Below are positions 1-8,084 of a stretch of 64,000 bases of DNA, piece by piece. Numbering within the stretch: position 1 is the first letter of the stretch; the number at the start of each line of letters is the position of its first letter. The notes under the pieces were generated by a model. That model was not told the DNA's origin, searched no databases, and worked only from the letters and a program-made list of their open reading frames with translations. Origin of the DNA: DATAOG01 sp963753685 (GTDB lineage Bacteria > Pseudomonadota > Alphaproteobacteria > Geminicoccales > Geminicoccaceae); the NCBI GenBank assembly GCA_963753685.1, contig CAVWDE010000025.1, positions 124,001-188,000 on the forward strand. Reading direction: 5' to 3'. Made by a program: the position numbers and the translations under genes.

Positions 1-413
1 GTCGGCGCCAGCCCCGCGAACAGCGGATGGCCCCGCCCGGCCTCGGTCAGGTCGACCTCGAACACGCCGACCTCGGGGGTCGCGGCCGGCCGCACCTCGC
101 CACCGAGTGCTGCCGCCAGCAGCTGGTGACCGAGGCAGATGCCGAGATAGGGCATCCCCAGCTCCAGGACCGCGCTCCGGATCGCCTGCTTCTCAGGCCG
201 CAGCCACGGATGCTCGTCCTCCTGCCAGACGTCCTGGGCGCCGCCCATGACCAGGAGCGCATCGTAGTCCTCGAGCGCCGGGATCGCGCCACCCGCCTGC
301 AGCGCGATCACGTCCCATTCGATGCCATCCGCCCGCAGGCAGTCGCGGAAGATGCCGGGATGCGCGAGCTCCATATGCTGGAACACGAGCACGCGGGGTC
401 GGCGTCGGGCCAT
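1..413 (-). CDS. Class I glutamine amidotransferase (partial, runs off left edge)
   Basis: The first 137 residues of a class I (triad) glutamine amidotransferase; the rest lies beyond the left edge. Translating the minus strand from the ATG at 413 gives MARRRPRVLVFQHMELAHPG, typical of stand-alone GMP-synthase-like amidotransferases. An oxyanion-loop motif LLVMGGAQ follows near residue 55, and then the nucleophile elbow GICLGHQ, with the catalytic Cys near residue 95. The His/Glu half of the triad is missing with the C-terminus. Such proteins release ammonia from glutamine or act on related gamma-glutamyl substrates; the substrate cannot be told here. The gene is divergent from the uronate-dehydrogenase-like gene at 580. 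Family assignment is firm, function is not. Confidence 0.85.
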   Translation of the reverse strand, partial: MARRRPRVLVFQHMELAHPGIFRDCLRADGIEWDVIALQAGGAIPALEDYDALLVMGGAQDVWQEDEHPWLRPEKQAIRSAVLELGMPYLGICLGHQLLAAALGGEVRPAATPEVGVFEVDLTEAGRGHPLFAGLAP

Positions 414-579
414 GCAGGTCATCCTTGTAGCGCGCAAGCCAGGGGAGCGCCGCCACTTGATAGCGCCCGCCGCCGCTGAAGACGAGACCCGCTGATCGTC
501 TCTCGCCGCGCCGAGGGGCTACCCGACCTGCGCTTCGCCGGCTAAGAAGGCCGGGTCGAGCGACGGGGGAGGAAGGAAA

Positions 580-1386
580 ATGAACCGTGTGCTGATCACC
601 GGTGCCGCAGGCGGCATCGGGCGGCGGATCCGGCCGCTGCTGCGTGGCGTTTATCCGGTGCTGCGGCTGTCGGATGTGGTCGAGATCCAGACCGAGGCGG
701 GCGAGGAGTTCGTCAAGGCCGACCTCGCCGATCTCGCGGCGGTCGAGAGGCTTTGCGCCGGCGTCGACGGCATCATCCACCTCGGCGCTTCCTCGGTCGA
801 GGACGCCTGGGAGCCGGTCCTGCAGAACAACATCATCGGCGGCTACAACGTCTTCGAGGCGGCCCGCCGGCAGGGTGTGCGCCGGATCGTGTTCGCGACC
901 ACCAACCACGTGGTGGGCTTCTACCGGCGCCAGCGGACCATCGACCACACCGTCAGGGTGCGCCCCGACTCGCGCTACGGCGTCAGCAAGGCGTTCGGCG
1001 AGGCGCTCGGGCGCATGTACGCCGACAAATACGGGCTTGGCGTGTTCAACATCCGGATCGGCAACTTGTGGGAACAACCGGTCGATCGCCGACGACTGTC
1101 GATCTGGATCAGCCCGCGCGATCTGGTCCAGCTGATGCGGATCGGCCTCGACCACCCGCAGATCCACTTCGAGATCGTCTACGGCGTCTCCGACAACGCC
1201 CGCGCCTGGTACGACAACGCCAACGCCTATCGCCTCGGCTACCGGCCCGAGGACCAGGCCGAGGACTACGCGGCGAGCGCCACCGAGGCCGACCTCAAGC
1301 TGCCGCCGGACCCGATCGGCGAGCAGTTCCAGGGCGGCGGATTCTGCGCCATGGAATTCTCAGGGGATGTGAAGAAAATCACCTAA
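580..1386 (+). CDS. NAD-dependent epimerase/dehydratase, uronate dehydrogenase-like
   Basis: An extended short-chain dehydrogenase of 268 residues. The N-terminus carries the Rossmann motif TGAAGGIG (residues 7-14), then HLGASSVED around residue 65, and the catalytic YGVSK (Tyr-x-x-x-Lys) near residue 133. Length, the HLG-x-SVE segment and the C-terminal FQGG motif match bacterial uronate dehydrogenases (Udh), which oxidise D-galacturonate or D-glucuronate to aldarolactones with NAD+. The match is from memory of the family and was not tested by search. A GGAGG-like ribosome site (gggggaggaagg) precedes the ATG. The next gene, a methyltransferase, starts 14 bases downstream. No other hexuronate genes are visible, so a different sugar-nucleotide or sugar-acid substrate remains possible. 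Confidence 0.8.
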   Translation: MNRVLITGAAGGIGRRIRPLLRGVYPVLRLSDVVEIQTEAGEEFVKADLADLAAVERLCAGVDGIIHLGASSVEDAWEPVLQNNIIGGYNVFEAARRQGVRRIVFATTNHVVGFYRRQRTIDHTVRVRPDSRYGVSKAFGEALGRMYADKYGLGVFNIRIGNLWEQPVDRRRLSIWISPRDLVQLMRIGLDHPQIHFEIVYGVSDNARAWYDNANAYRLGYRPEDQAEDYAASATEADLKLPPDPIGEQFQGGGFCAMEFSGDVKKIT

Positions 1387-1400
1387 CGGTCTATAATGCC

Positions 1401-2096
1401 ATGGAGTTCGATCGGTTTGATCGCCGTCACTATCCGACCCTCGGGGTGCAGGACGGCTATCGCGAATGGGCGCCGACCTACGAGCGCGTGGTCCAGGACG
1501 AGATGGACCTGCGGCTGCTCGAGCGGCTGACCACGGTCGACTGGGGCGGCCGGCGCCGGGCGATCGATCTCGCCTGCGGCACCGGGCGGATCGGCACCTG
1601 GCTGCGGGCGCAGGGCCTGCCGCATCTGGACGGCATCGACCTGACCCCGGAAATGCTCGCCAGGGCGCGCGCGCGGGGCCTCTACGACCGCCTGCTGCAG
1701 GGCGACCTGCGCGCGACCGGCCTGGCGCCCGCGAGCTACGATCTGGCAACCGTGGTCCTGGCCGACGAGCACCTTCCCGACCTCGTGCCGCTCTATGCCG
1801 AAGCCGCACGGCTCACTGCCCCGGGCGGCCGCTTCGTGATCGTCGGCTACCACCCGTTCTTCCTGATGATCGGCATCCCGACCCACTTCGATCGCGCCGA
1901 CGGCACGCCGGCCGCGATCGAGAGCCACGTCCATCTGTTCAGCGATCATGTCAGGGCGGCGCTCGCCGCCGGCTTCGCCCTGCTCGAGATGGCAGAAGGC
2001 GTGGTCGACGACGCCTGGCTCGCGAAGAAGCCCAAGTGGCAGAAATACGCCAACCACCCGGTCAGCTTCGCCATGGTCTGGAGCCGGGCAGGGTAG
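1401..2096 (+). CDS. Class I SAM-dependent methyltransferase
   Basis: A 231-residue methyltransferase of the Methyltransf_11/25 type. Motif I is IDLACGTGRIGTWL (about residues 54-67), followed by the acidic GIDLTPEML loop that binds the SAM ribose, a GDLRAT motif, and a post-motif segment APGGRFVIVGYHPFF. The frame is open far upstream, but it overlaps the preceding dehydrogenase there. The ATG at 1401 is the first start beyond that gene and leaves a complete fold. No ribosome-binding site is obvious. The substrate is unknown. Close spacing suggests co-transcription with the dehydrogenase at 580. Confidence 0.8.
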   Translation: MEFDRFDRRHYPTLGVQDGYREWAPTYERVVQDEMDLRLLERLTTVDWGGRRRAIDLACGTGRIGTWLRAQGLPHLDGIDLTPEMLARARARGLYDRLLQGDLRATGLAPASYDLATVVLADEHLPDLVPLYAEAARLTAPGGRFVIVGYHPFFLMIGIPTHFDRADGTPAAIESHVHLFSDHVRAALAAGFALLEMAEGVVDDAWLAKKPKWQKYANHPVSFAMVWSRAG

Positions 2097-2146
2097 CCAA
2101 CTGATCGGCGTTGCCTTCGGCGCGTTCCTGCACTACACCGTAGTGC

Positions 2147-2431
2147 ATGAAAAGCGAAGTCTACAGCTGGCGGCTGACGCCGGACCTCAAAAATGCGCTC
2201 GAATGCGCGGCGCGGCGGGAACGCGTGAGTCTCTCTCGCCTGCTCGAACGGATCGCGCGCGAGTGGCTGCAAGCGCGCGCTCCGGCAGCCGAGGACGACG
2301 AGGCCGAGCAAGCGCGACTGCGGGCTGCGGCAGCGCCTTACATCGGGAGCATCAGCAGCGGCGATCCCGAGCTGTCCGAGAAGGTCCGGGAGCGAATGAT
2401 TGAGTACCTCGAACGAAAATACCCACGCTAG
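2147..2431 (+). CDS. Antitoxin of a PIN-domain toxin-antitoxin pair (ribbon-helix-helix type)
   Basis: A 94-residue protein with a short N-terminal beta strand (SEVYSWRL) followed by two helices (TPDLKNALECAARRERVSLS and RLLERIAREWL). This is the pattern of a ribbon-helix-helix DNA-binding antitoxin that dimerises and represses its own operon. The acidic, less structured C-terminal half (from about residue 45) would wrap the toxin. Its 3' end overlaps the PIN-domain gene by 32 bases, the usual translational coupling of vapBC-type pairs. The assignment rests on size, fold pattern and neighbour; no exact antitoxin subfamily is recognised. Confidence 0.75.
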   Translation: MKSEVYSWRLTPDLKNALECAARRERVSLSRLLERIAREWLQARAPAAEDDEAEQARLRAAAAPYIGSISSGDPELSEKVRERMIEYLERKYPR

Positions 2432-2840
2432 CGGCCTGATCGACACGGGTGCAATCCTAGCCTTGCTTGACAACAAGGATCGATGGCACGAGCGTTGCCT
2501 TGAAGCCTACCAATCCCTGCAGGTCCCTCTGGCAACGTCTGCGGCTGTTCTGACCGAGTTTTTCTATCTGGCCGGCATCCGACTTCGCCAACCAGGCGCG
2601 GCTTGGGGATTCATCCGGTCCGGCGTGGTCACCGTCCTGTCGATCGACGATACTGACCTGCCGTCGCTCGACCACCTGATGCGCCGATATGCCGATCGGC
2701 CCATGGACTTCGCCGACGCGACGCTCGTGCACCTCGCGCGCCGGGAGCAGCTGAGCACCGTGTTCACCATCGACCACGACGATTTCGAGACCTACCGGAT
2801 CGAGGGCAGACGGCGCTTTCGGATCGTGCCCGCGCGATGA
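2400..2840 (+). CDS. PIN-domain ribonuclease toxin (VapC-like)
   Basis: A 146-residue PIN-domain protein, the likely toxin partner of the gene at 2147. The conserved acidic residues of the Mg2+ site are visible: D15 in LIDTGAILALLD, E53 in LTEFF, D103/D106 in MDFADATLV, and D125-D128 in TIDHDDF. VapC-type PIN toxins cleave tRNA or rRNA until bound by the antitoxin. The start is TTG at 2400: the codon just before it is a stop in this frame and no ATG or GTG occurs before the essential D15. A GGGAG ribosome site at 2388-2392 fits this TTG. The weak start may keep toxin output below that of the antitoxin. Confidence 0.85.
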   Translation: MSTSNENTHASGLIDTGAILALLDNKDRWHERCLEAYQSLQVPLATSAAVLTEFFYLAGIRLRQPGAAWGFIRSGVVTVLSIDDTDLPSLDHLMRRYADRPMDFADATLVHLARREQLSTVFTIDHDDFETYRIEGRRRFRIVPAR

Positions 2841-2914
2841 TCTCGCCCAGAGGGCTTGCTCCGGCGTCCCGGTGATGGCAGCGGTAGGGGGTGAAACGGG
2901 GCAGGGAGCGAGCC

Positions 2915-3442
2915 GTGAGCAGAGCGCCGGTCGACCGACTGTTCAGCGAGGCCGAGATCGCCGCCCGGGTCGAGGCGCTGGCCGCAGAGATCGTGGCGGC
3001 GGTCGGCGTCGACTTCGTCGTGGTCGGCGTGCTCAAGGGCAGCTTCGTGTTCCTGGCCGATCTGGCGCGCGCGCTGAGCCGGGCAGGGGCTGCGCCCCGC
3101 ATCGAGTTCATGCGGCTCGCGAGCTACGGCCAGTCCAAGGAGAGCTCGGGCGAAGTCCTGCTGCTCGGCGACGCCCCCCGCGACTTCGAAGGCAAGCCCG
3201 TCCTACTGGTCGACGACATCGTCGATACCGGCCTCTCGATGGCCTACGGCCGGCGCCTGCTGCTCGGTCGCAACGCGTCTGCGGTCTGGACCTGCGCGCT
3301 GCTCGACAAGCCCTCCCGGCGCAAGGTCGAGAGCCCGCTCGACTTCACGGGCTTCGAGATCGAAGACGTGTTCGTGGTCGGCTACGGCATCGACTACGCT
3401 GAGCAGTACCGTTATCTCCCGTATATCGGCAAGGTGACGTGA
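2915..3442 (+). CDS. hpt: Hypoxanthine phosphoribosyltransferase
   Basis: A type I phosphoribosyltransferase of about 175 residues that salvages hypoxanthine (and often guanine) to IMP/GMP with PRPP in the cytoplasm. The PRPP loop is VLLVDDIVDTGLS (about residues 96-108). The N-terminal VVVGVLKGSFVFLADL and the C-terminal FVVGYGIDYAEQYRYLPYIG segments are hallmarks of bacterial Hpt. Two in-frame GTG starts exist; I prefer 2915 because GGGAG at 2904-2908 lies six bases before it. The alternative at 2891 adds eight residues. The gene appears monocistronic between the PIN toxin and a DUF29 gene. Confidence 0.92.
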   Translation: MSRAPVDRLFSEAEIAARVEALAAEIVAAVGVDFVVVGVLKGSFVFLADLARALSRAGAAPRIEFMRLASYGQSKESSGEVLLLGDAPRDFEGKPVLLVDDIVDTGLSMAYGRRLLLGRNASAVWTCALLDKPSRRKVESPLDFTGFEIEDVFVVGYGIDYAEQYRYLPYIGKVT

Positions 3443-3527
3443 GGCGCGCGCGCCGTGAACGCAAGCGGCACCGGACGCGCGTTCGTGATAGAATCTCCCT
3501 CATGTGAAACCGCGGCGGACCATCGCG

Positions 3528-3989
3528 ATGGCGACCCGGATCAAGCCCGAGGCGAAATCGATCTACGACCAGGACTTCTACGTCTGGACCGAGGTTCAGG
3601 CCGAGCTGCTGCGCCAGCGACGGTTCGAGGCGCTCGATCTCGACAACCTGATCGAGGAGGTGGCGGGCTTGGGCGACACCAAGAAGAGCGCGGTGCTCAA
3701 CGACGCGCGCGTGATCATCGAGCACTTGCTCAAGCTGCAGCATAGCCCCGCACAGGACCCCCGGCGCGGCTGCGCCGAATCCATCCTCGAGCACCGCACC
3801 CGGCTCGAGTTCGAGCTCACGCCCCGTCTGCGCCAGATCCTCGACGAGGAACTCCCACGCGTCTATGCCCTGACCCGCCGGACCACCGAGCGCAAGCTCC
3901 GGCTCTACGGCGAGGACGCAGCGGCGGGCGCCCTTCCGGCCGCGTGCCCTTACACCGTCGACCAGATCATCGGTGACTGGTGGCCGTGA
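3528..3989 (+). CDS. DUF29 family protein
   Basis: A 153-residue cytoplasmic protein of the DUF29 family. It begins with the characteristic YDQDFYVWTEVQAELLRQRRF, continues with DLDNLIEEVAGLG, and has a helical middle (residues 60-110) with the HLLKLQHSP motif, where relatives read HLLKWQYQP. The family is common in cyanobacteria and alphaproteobacteria, often in several copies, and has no established biochemical role. An upstream GTG at 3504 is possible, but the ATG at 3528 gives the usual MATRIKPEA-like beginning. The end overlaps the longest possible reading of the MFS gene that follows. Confidence 0.85.
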   Translation: MATRIKPEAKSIYDQDFYVWTEVQAELLRQRRFEALDLDNLIEEVAGLGDTKKSAVLNDARVIIEHLLKLQHSPAQDPRRGCAESILEHRTRLEFELTPRLRQILDEELPRVYALTRRTTERKLRLYGEDAAAGALPAACPYTVDQIIGDWWP

Positions 3990-4083
3990 GCCCGGCAACG
4001 CTCGCTCCGCCGGCCCGGCGCCGGGGCGCGTGAGGCCGACGCCGACCGGCTTGAAACCCGCCGCGGCGTCGCCCGCGCCCGCG

Positions 4084-5322
4084 ATGGCGCACATCGTCCT
4101 GACCGTGCTGGCGCCGTTTGCCGCGGGCTATTTCCTGTCCTACCTGTTCCGCTCGGTGAACGCGGTCGTGGGCCCCAGGCTGGCCGTCGACATCGGCCTC
4201 AGCGCGACCGGGCTCGGGCTCCTGACCTCGGCCTATCTGCTCGCCTTCGCGCTGTTTCAATTGCCGCTCGGCATCCTGCTCGACCGGTTCGGCCCGCGCC
4301 GCGTGCAGGCGGCTCTGCTCGCGACCGCCGCAGCGGGCGCGCTCCTGTTCGCGCTCGGCCAGGATCTCCCGACCCTCACGATCGCGCGGGCTTTGATCGG
4401 CCTCGGCTTCGCCGGCGGGCTGATGAGCGGCTTCAAGGCGATCGTCCTCTGGCTCCCGCAACCGCGGCGCGCGCTCGCCAACGCCGGCGTGATGTCGTTC
4501 GGCGCGCTCGGCACCCTGGTCGCGACCGTGCCCACAGAGCTCGCGGTCGAGGCGGCCGGCTGGCGGCCGGTGTTCGCGGGGCTCGCCGCGATCACGCTCG
4601 CGGTCGCGGCGCTGATCCTCACGGTCGTACCCGAACGCAGCACGGCCGGCCGGGTCGAAGGCCTCAGGCTCCAGGTCGCCGGCCTGGTTCGGATCGGCCG
4701 CGACCCGGTCTTCTGGCGCCTTGCGCCCCTGCTGGCGACCACCGCCGGCACCCACATCGCGATCCAGACGCTGTGGGCCGGCCCCTGGCTGCGCGACGTC
4801 GCAGGCCTCGATCGCATCGGGGTCGCCAACCAGCTGATGGCGATGGCGATCGGCTTTCTGATCGGCATCCTCTCGATCGGCGCGGTCGCCGACCGGCTGG
4901 GCCGCCGCGGCGTCGATCTTTTGACCGTGATGCTCGGATTCCTCATCCTTTTCTTCCTGGCCGAGCTGGCCGTCGTCCTGCAATGGACCAGCCTCAGCCT
5001 GCCGGTCTGGACGCTCTTCGGCATGACCGGCCAGGCCGCGATCCTGGGCTACCCCTGGCTCGCCTCGCACTATGGCGCCGCCCTCTCGGGCCGCGCCAAC
5101 ACGGCGATCAACCTCGTGACCTTCCTTGCCGCCTTCGGCGCCCAATACGCGATCGGCGCGCTGATCGACCTGTTCCCCGCGACCGCCGTGGGCGGCTACA
5201 GCGCGCGCGGCTATCAGGTGGGCTTCGGCGCCTTCTTCGCCCTCCAGCTGCTGGCGCTCGCCTGGTATCTGCCCGGCCACCGCGCCCTGCTGGTCGAGGG
5301 CAGGTGCCCTCAGCAGGCCTGA
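4084..5322 (+). CDS. MFS transporter
   Basis: A major facilitator superfamily permease of about 412 residues with some twelve hydrophobic segments. The loop between helices 2 and 3 shows the signature LGILLDRFGPRR (variant of G-x-x-x-D-R-x-G-R-R), and the half-repeat loop reads ADRLGRRG. The N-terminal helix (FAAGYFLSYLFRSVNAVVGP) resembles MFS members of the oxalate/formate and nitrate/sugar-acid groups, but the substrate cannot be assigned. The open frame extends to 3973. The ATG at 4084 directly before the first membrane helix is preferred, with GTG 4030 as an alternative. It lies between a DUF29 gene and a methyltransferase, neither of which indicates a substrate. Confidence 0.85.
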   Translation: MAHIVLTVLAPFAAGYFLSYLFRSVNAVVGPRLAVDIGLSATGLGLLTSAYLLAFALFQLPLGILLDRFGPRRVQAALLATAAAGALLFALGQDLPTLTIARALIGLGFAGGLMSGFKAIVLWLPQPRRALANAGVMSFGALGTLVATVPTELAVEAAGWRPVFAGLAAITLAVAALILTVVPERSTAGRVEGLRLQVAGLVRIGRDPVFWRLAPLLATTAGTHIAIQTLWAGPWLRDVAGLDRIGVANQLMAMAIGFLIGILSIGAVADRLGRRGVDLLTVMLGFLILFFLAELAVVLQWTSLSLPVWTLFGMTGQAAILGYPWLASHYGAALSGRANTAINLVTFLAAFGAQYAIGALIDLFPATAVGGYSARGYQVGFGAFFALQLLALAWYLPGHRALLVEGRCPQQA

Positions 5323-5391
5323 CCTGCGATTGGCATTCGCGCTCCGGCCGGACTAGAGTCCCCGCGACCAGCCTTTCGAAAGGGGTATCGC

Positions 5392-6204
5392 ATGACGATC
5401 GGCCGGTTCGGAGCGGCCAACCGTACCTATTGGGACGGCGAGGTCGAGTTCAATCTCGCGAGCTGGGACATCGAGGGCTTTGTCGGCGACCCGGCGCGGC
5501 TGACCAAGGAGGTCGCCGCCGACCGGGAGGCGCTCGGCGCGGTGCAGGGCAAGTCGCTGATCCACCTGCAATGCCATTTCGGTCTCGACACGCTGGCCTG
5601 GTCCCGACTGGGCGCGGACTCGACCGGGGTCGATTTCTCGCCGCGGGCGATCGCGACCGCGATCGAGCTCGCCAAGCGCGCCGGCGCCAGCCTCCGGTTC
5701 GTCGAGGCCGACCTGTACGCGACCCCAGAAGTCGTGCGCGAGCGGTTCGACGTCGTCTACACCAGCGGCGGCGCGCTCTGCTGGCTTCCGGACATCAGGG
5801 GCTGGGCCGATGTGGTCAGCCGCCTGCTCAAGCCGGGGGGCGTCTTCTACATCCGCGAAGCCCATCCCGTGCTGTGGGCATTGGAGGACGAGCGCGACGA
5901 CCAGCAGCTGGTGATCGGTCTGCCCTACTTCGAGACGCCCGAGCCCAAGCGATGGGATGCCGCCCCGGTCTGGGACCAGGAGCGGACGGTCGCCGGGCCG
6001 TACTACGTCTGGCAGCACGGCCTGGGCGAGATCGTCAGTGCCCTGATCGATGCCGGCCTCGTCATCCAGTTCCTGCAGGAGCACAGAACCTGCCTCTGGC
6101 AGGCCCTGCCGTTCATGGTCCAGGACCCGGACGGCTGGTGGCGCCTGCCGGATCGACCGGAGCGCCTGCCGCTCATGTACTCGATCCGGGCGTTGAAGGC
6201 TTAG
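5392..6204 (+). CDS. Class I SAM-dependent methyltransferase
   Basis: A 270-residue methyltransferase. Motif I is unusual, LIHLQCHFGLDTLAWSRLGA (about residues 57-76): the glycine-rich loop reads LQCHFG, a variant common in one group of bacterial class I methyltransferases. It is followed by GVDFSPRAIATA, VEADLY and LKPGGVFYIREAHP. The C-terminal half (residues 160-270) is rich in Trp and Tyr and may form the substrate pocket. The substrate is unknown. A GAAAGGGG ribosome site (about 5377-5385) precedes the ATG. The gene converges on the NTF2-like gene, with a strong hairpin between them. Confidence 0.85.
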   Translation: MTIGRFGAANRTYWDGEVEFNLASWDIEGFVGDPARLTKEVAADREALGAVQGKSLIHLQCHFGLDTLAWSRLGADSTGVDFSPRAIATAIELAKRAGASLRFVEADLYATPEVVRERFDVVYTSGGALCWLPDIRGWADVVSRLLKPGGVFYIREAHPVLWALEDERDDQQLVIGLPYFETPEPKRWDAAPVWDQERTVAGPYYVWQHGLGEIVSALIDAGLVIQFLQEHRTCLWQALPFMVQDPDGWWRLPDRPERLPLMYSIRALKA

Positions 6205-6261
6205 TTCGGCCGCCGCGCCGACACGAGAGCAATCGTGGCGCCAAGGGACCGAGATGACCTG

Positions 6262-6305
6262 ACCGGATGAGGGGGGCAGACGAGGGTTGCGCCCCCTCAT
6301 CCGGT
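6262..6305. terminator. Hairpin between convergent genes (likely bidirectional terminator)
   Basis: A perfect 14-base inverted repeat: ACCGGATGAGGGGG at 6262-6275 pairs with CCCCCTCATCCGGT at 6292-6305 across a 16-base loop. It lies in the gap between the methyltransferase ending at 6204 and the minus-strand gene ending at 6342. No run of T follows on either side. It would act as a strong GC hairpin rather than a textbook Rho-independent terminator. The position between convergent genes is the main reason for the call. Confidence 0.6.
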
Positions 6306-6341
6306 GGTTGGTCGGACTGGTGACTTGAGTGGGTCTGCTGG

Positions 6342-6806
6342 TTACTTGCAGTGCGAGAGATCGGTCTCGACGTCCTGCCAGGCGAGCGTTTTCAGCTGCC
6401 ATTTGTTTCCGGGCTCGGGCGCCCAGGTCATCATGTAGGAGCCGGCATAGCAGCTGTCGTCCTTGGCACCTGCGGTGACTGCGAAGTCGCCGCGCTCGAC
6501 CACCCGGCCGTCCTTGCCGGTGAACTGGTTCGTCGAGTCGAGCTTGGCGAACTTGACGTTGTACTCGCCGCCGATCGTCTTCTGGAAGGTACCGAGGACC
6601 TGGACCGATCCGATGTAGACGGTGTCGGCATTGGCGCGATGGAAGACAATGTCCTGCGCGAGCAGCGGCTGGAGGTCGCCCCATTGCCGGCTATTGAACG
6701 CTTTGATGAACCCGGCGTGGGCCGCGGCGGGGTCGAACTCAGCCGCGCCGGCGCTGCCGCCGAGAACCGCGAACAGCGCGACGGCGATCACAAACGGCTT
6801 CGACAT
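6342..6806 (-). CDS. Secreted NTF2-like (SnoaL/DUF4440-type) protein
   Basis: A 154-residue protein with a clear Sec signal peptide (MSKPFVIAVALFAVLGGSAGAAEF, cleavage probably after AGA). An NTF2-like cone fold follows: a helix pair (FDPAAAHAGFIKAFNSRQWG), LLAQDIVFHRANADT, a strand with VQVLGTFQKTIGG, and FTGKDGRVVERGDFAVT. Related domains occur in ketosteroid isomerases and many small periplasmic proteins of unknown role. Two Cys residues (DSCYAG and the terminal HCK) could form a disulfide. Upstream starts in the frame lack a signal peptide; the ATG at 6806 with AGGAGG just upstream (minus strand) is the right one. Confidence 0.75.
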   Translation of the reverse strand: MSKPFVIAVALFAVLGGSAGAAEFDPAAAHAGFIKAFNSRQWGDLQPLLAQDIVFHRANADTVYIGSVQVLGTFQKTIGGEYNVKFAKLDSTNQFTGKDGRVVERGDFAVTAGAKDDSCYAGSYMMTWAPEPGNKWQLKTLAWQDVETDLSHCK

Positions 6807-7014
6807 GTAATCCTCCTGTTGGTTGCAGATGCTTGGCCGATCGAAAGGGCGTCCGAGGCGTCCCAATTTGCATCGGACGCGCGCGAATCATGCGCCTGCC
6901 GGCCGCGCCGCGCAATCGGGATTTTACATCGATGAGACGGATCCCTCCGACCGTAGGCAAGCGGCGCCAAAGCGGCTATGGAAGAGGCGCCAGGCAGCAA
7001 GGGAGGGTGGTCGC

Positions 7015-7764
7015 ATGGCTAAGGTCGCACTGGTCACGGGTGCCGGCTCCGGGATCGGCAAGGCGTCGTCGCTGGCGCTCGCCAGGGACGGCTTCGACGT
7101 GGCGCTGAGCGGACGGCGCAAGGAGCCGCTGGACGCGGTCGCCGAGCAGATCAAGGGTCTCGGCCGGAAGGCGCTCGCGGTGCCGACCGACGTCACCGAT
7201 CCCGCCTCCGTCAGCGCGCTGTTCGCCAAGGCCAAGGAGACCTTCGGCCGGCTCGACCTGCTGTTCAACAACGCCGGCGTCGGCGCCCCCGGCATGCCGC
7301 TCGAGGACCTGCCGTTCGAGAAGTGGAAGGCGGTGATCGACACCATCCTGACCGGCTCGTTCCTGTGCACCCAGGAAGCGATCAGGATCATGAAGGCGCA
7401 GACGCCGATGGGCGGCCGGATCATCAACAACGGCTCGATCTCGGCCTACGCGCCCCGGCCCAACTCGGCGCCCTACACCTCGGCCAAGCACGCGATCAGC
7501 GGGCTCACCAAGTCGACCTCGCTCGATGGCCGCAAGTACGACATCGCCTGCGGCCAGATCGACGTCGGCAACGCGCTGACCGAGATGGCCGCGCGCATGA
7601 AGGACGGCGTGCCCCAGGCCGACGGCTCGATCAAGGTCGAGCCGCTGATGGACGTCGAGAACGTCGGCCGCGCGGTCGCCTACATGGCGAGCCTGCCGCC
7701 GGATGCCAACATCCAGTTCCTGACCGTGATGGCGACCAAGATGCCGTTCGTCGGCCGCGGCTGA
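7015..7764 (+). CDS. Short-chain dehydrogenase/reductase
   Basis: A classical SDR of 249 residues. The cofactor motif TGAGSGIG is at residues 8-15, NNAG (LLFNNAGVG) near residue 86, the catalytic Ser in NNGSISAYAPRPNS, and the Tyr-x-x-x-Lys pair in APYTSAKHAISG (about residues 154-165). The basic residue pattern GRRKEPLD after beta 2 suggests NADP(H). The C-terminal part (DVENVGRAVAYMASLPPDANIQFLT) is common in sequences labelled glucose/ribitol-type or 3-oxoacyl-ACP reductase-like; the substrate is not known. A GGGAGG ribosome site at 7001-7006 fixes the start at 7015. Confidence 0.88.
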   Translation: MAKVALVTGAGSGIGKASSLALARDGFDVALSGRRKEPLDAVAEQIKGLGRKALAVPTDVTDPASVSALFAKAKETFGRLDLLFNNAGVGAPGMPLEDLPFEKWKAVIDTILTGSFLCTQEAIRIMKAQTPMGGRIINNGSISAYAPRPNSAPYTSAKHAISGLTKSTSLDGRKYDIACGQIDVGNALTEMAARMKDGVPQADGSIKVEPLMDVENVGRAVAYMASLPPDANIQFLTVMATKMPFVGRG

Positions 7765-7867
7765 CGCGGGCGCGCCGGCCAGCGGCGGGCCGCTGCCCCC
7801 GCCAGCCGCGCACGGGCGGCGCCTCAGCAGACCGGCCGCTGATGGCCAGGTCCGGAGGCACGCGCCT

Positions 7868-7965
7868 GTTGGAACCTGCAGACCGCGGCCTCCCGGGCGG
7901 CGATGACTTCGAGCAGCGCCGGGTGGCCCCGCCCGGTCGCGGCGATGCCAGGCCTGGTGGCCCAC
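7868..7965 (-). pseudogene. Decayed copy of the 3' end of the ThDP-enzyme gene
   Basis: This non-coding stretch reads, on the minus strand, like the last 30 or so codons of the thiamine-diphosphate enzyme at 9730-11361: GIAATGRGHPALLEVIAARE against GIAATEQGQPALLEFITAKE. In an ungapped hand alignment of 7882-7949 with 9746-9813 I count 58 of 68 identical bases. The stop codon of the intact gene is lost here (TAG position reads CAG) and no upstream part of the gene is present. The two copies are in the same orientation about 1.86 kb apart. They enclose the EEP gene and hicAB. The rest of the 320-base gap (7765-8084) holds no other gene. Confidence 0.8.
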
Positions 7966-8084
7966 GCGGCTGGGTCGCCACGTTCGGAGATTGCAAACTT
8001 CTCGAACCGGCTCGATCGCTGGTTCTGTTGCGGGCGGAGCTCTGCTAGAGTGAGTCGATACTCCAGCAGGGAAGGACGATTGTC

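Noticed and set aside
1392..1397. TATAAT directly before the methyltransferase start
   Set aside because: It is a perfect -10 hexamer, but transcription would begin at or after the ATG at 1401 and no -35 box is seen, so it is probably chance.
3967..5280. Long minus-strand frame of 437 codons opposite the MFS transporter
   Set aside because: Its translation is rich in Arg, Gln, Asp and Glu without domains and mirrors the hydrophobic plus-strand gene; it is a GC-rich shadow. The same holds for the long frames opposite the ThDP enzyme, fabF/mltG, surA and the GT-C-like gene.
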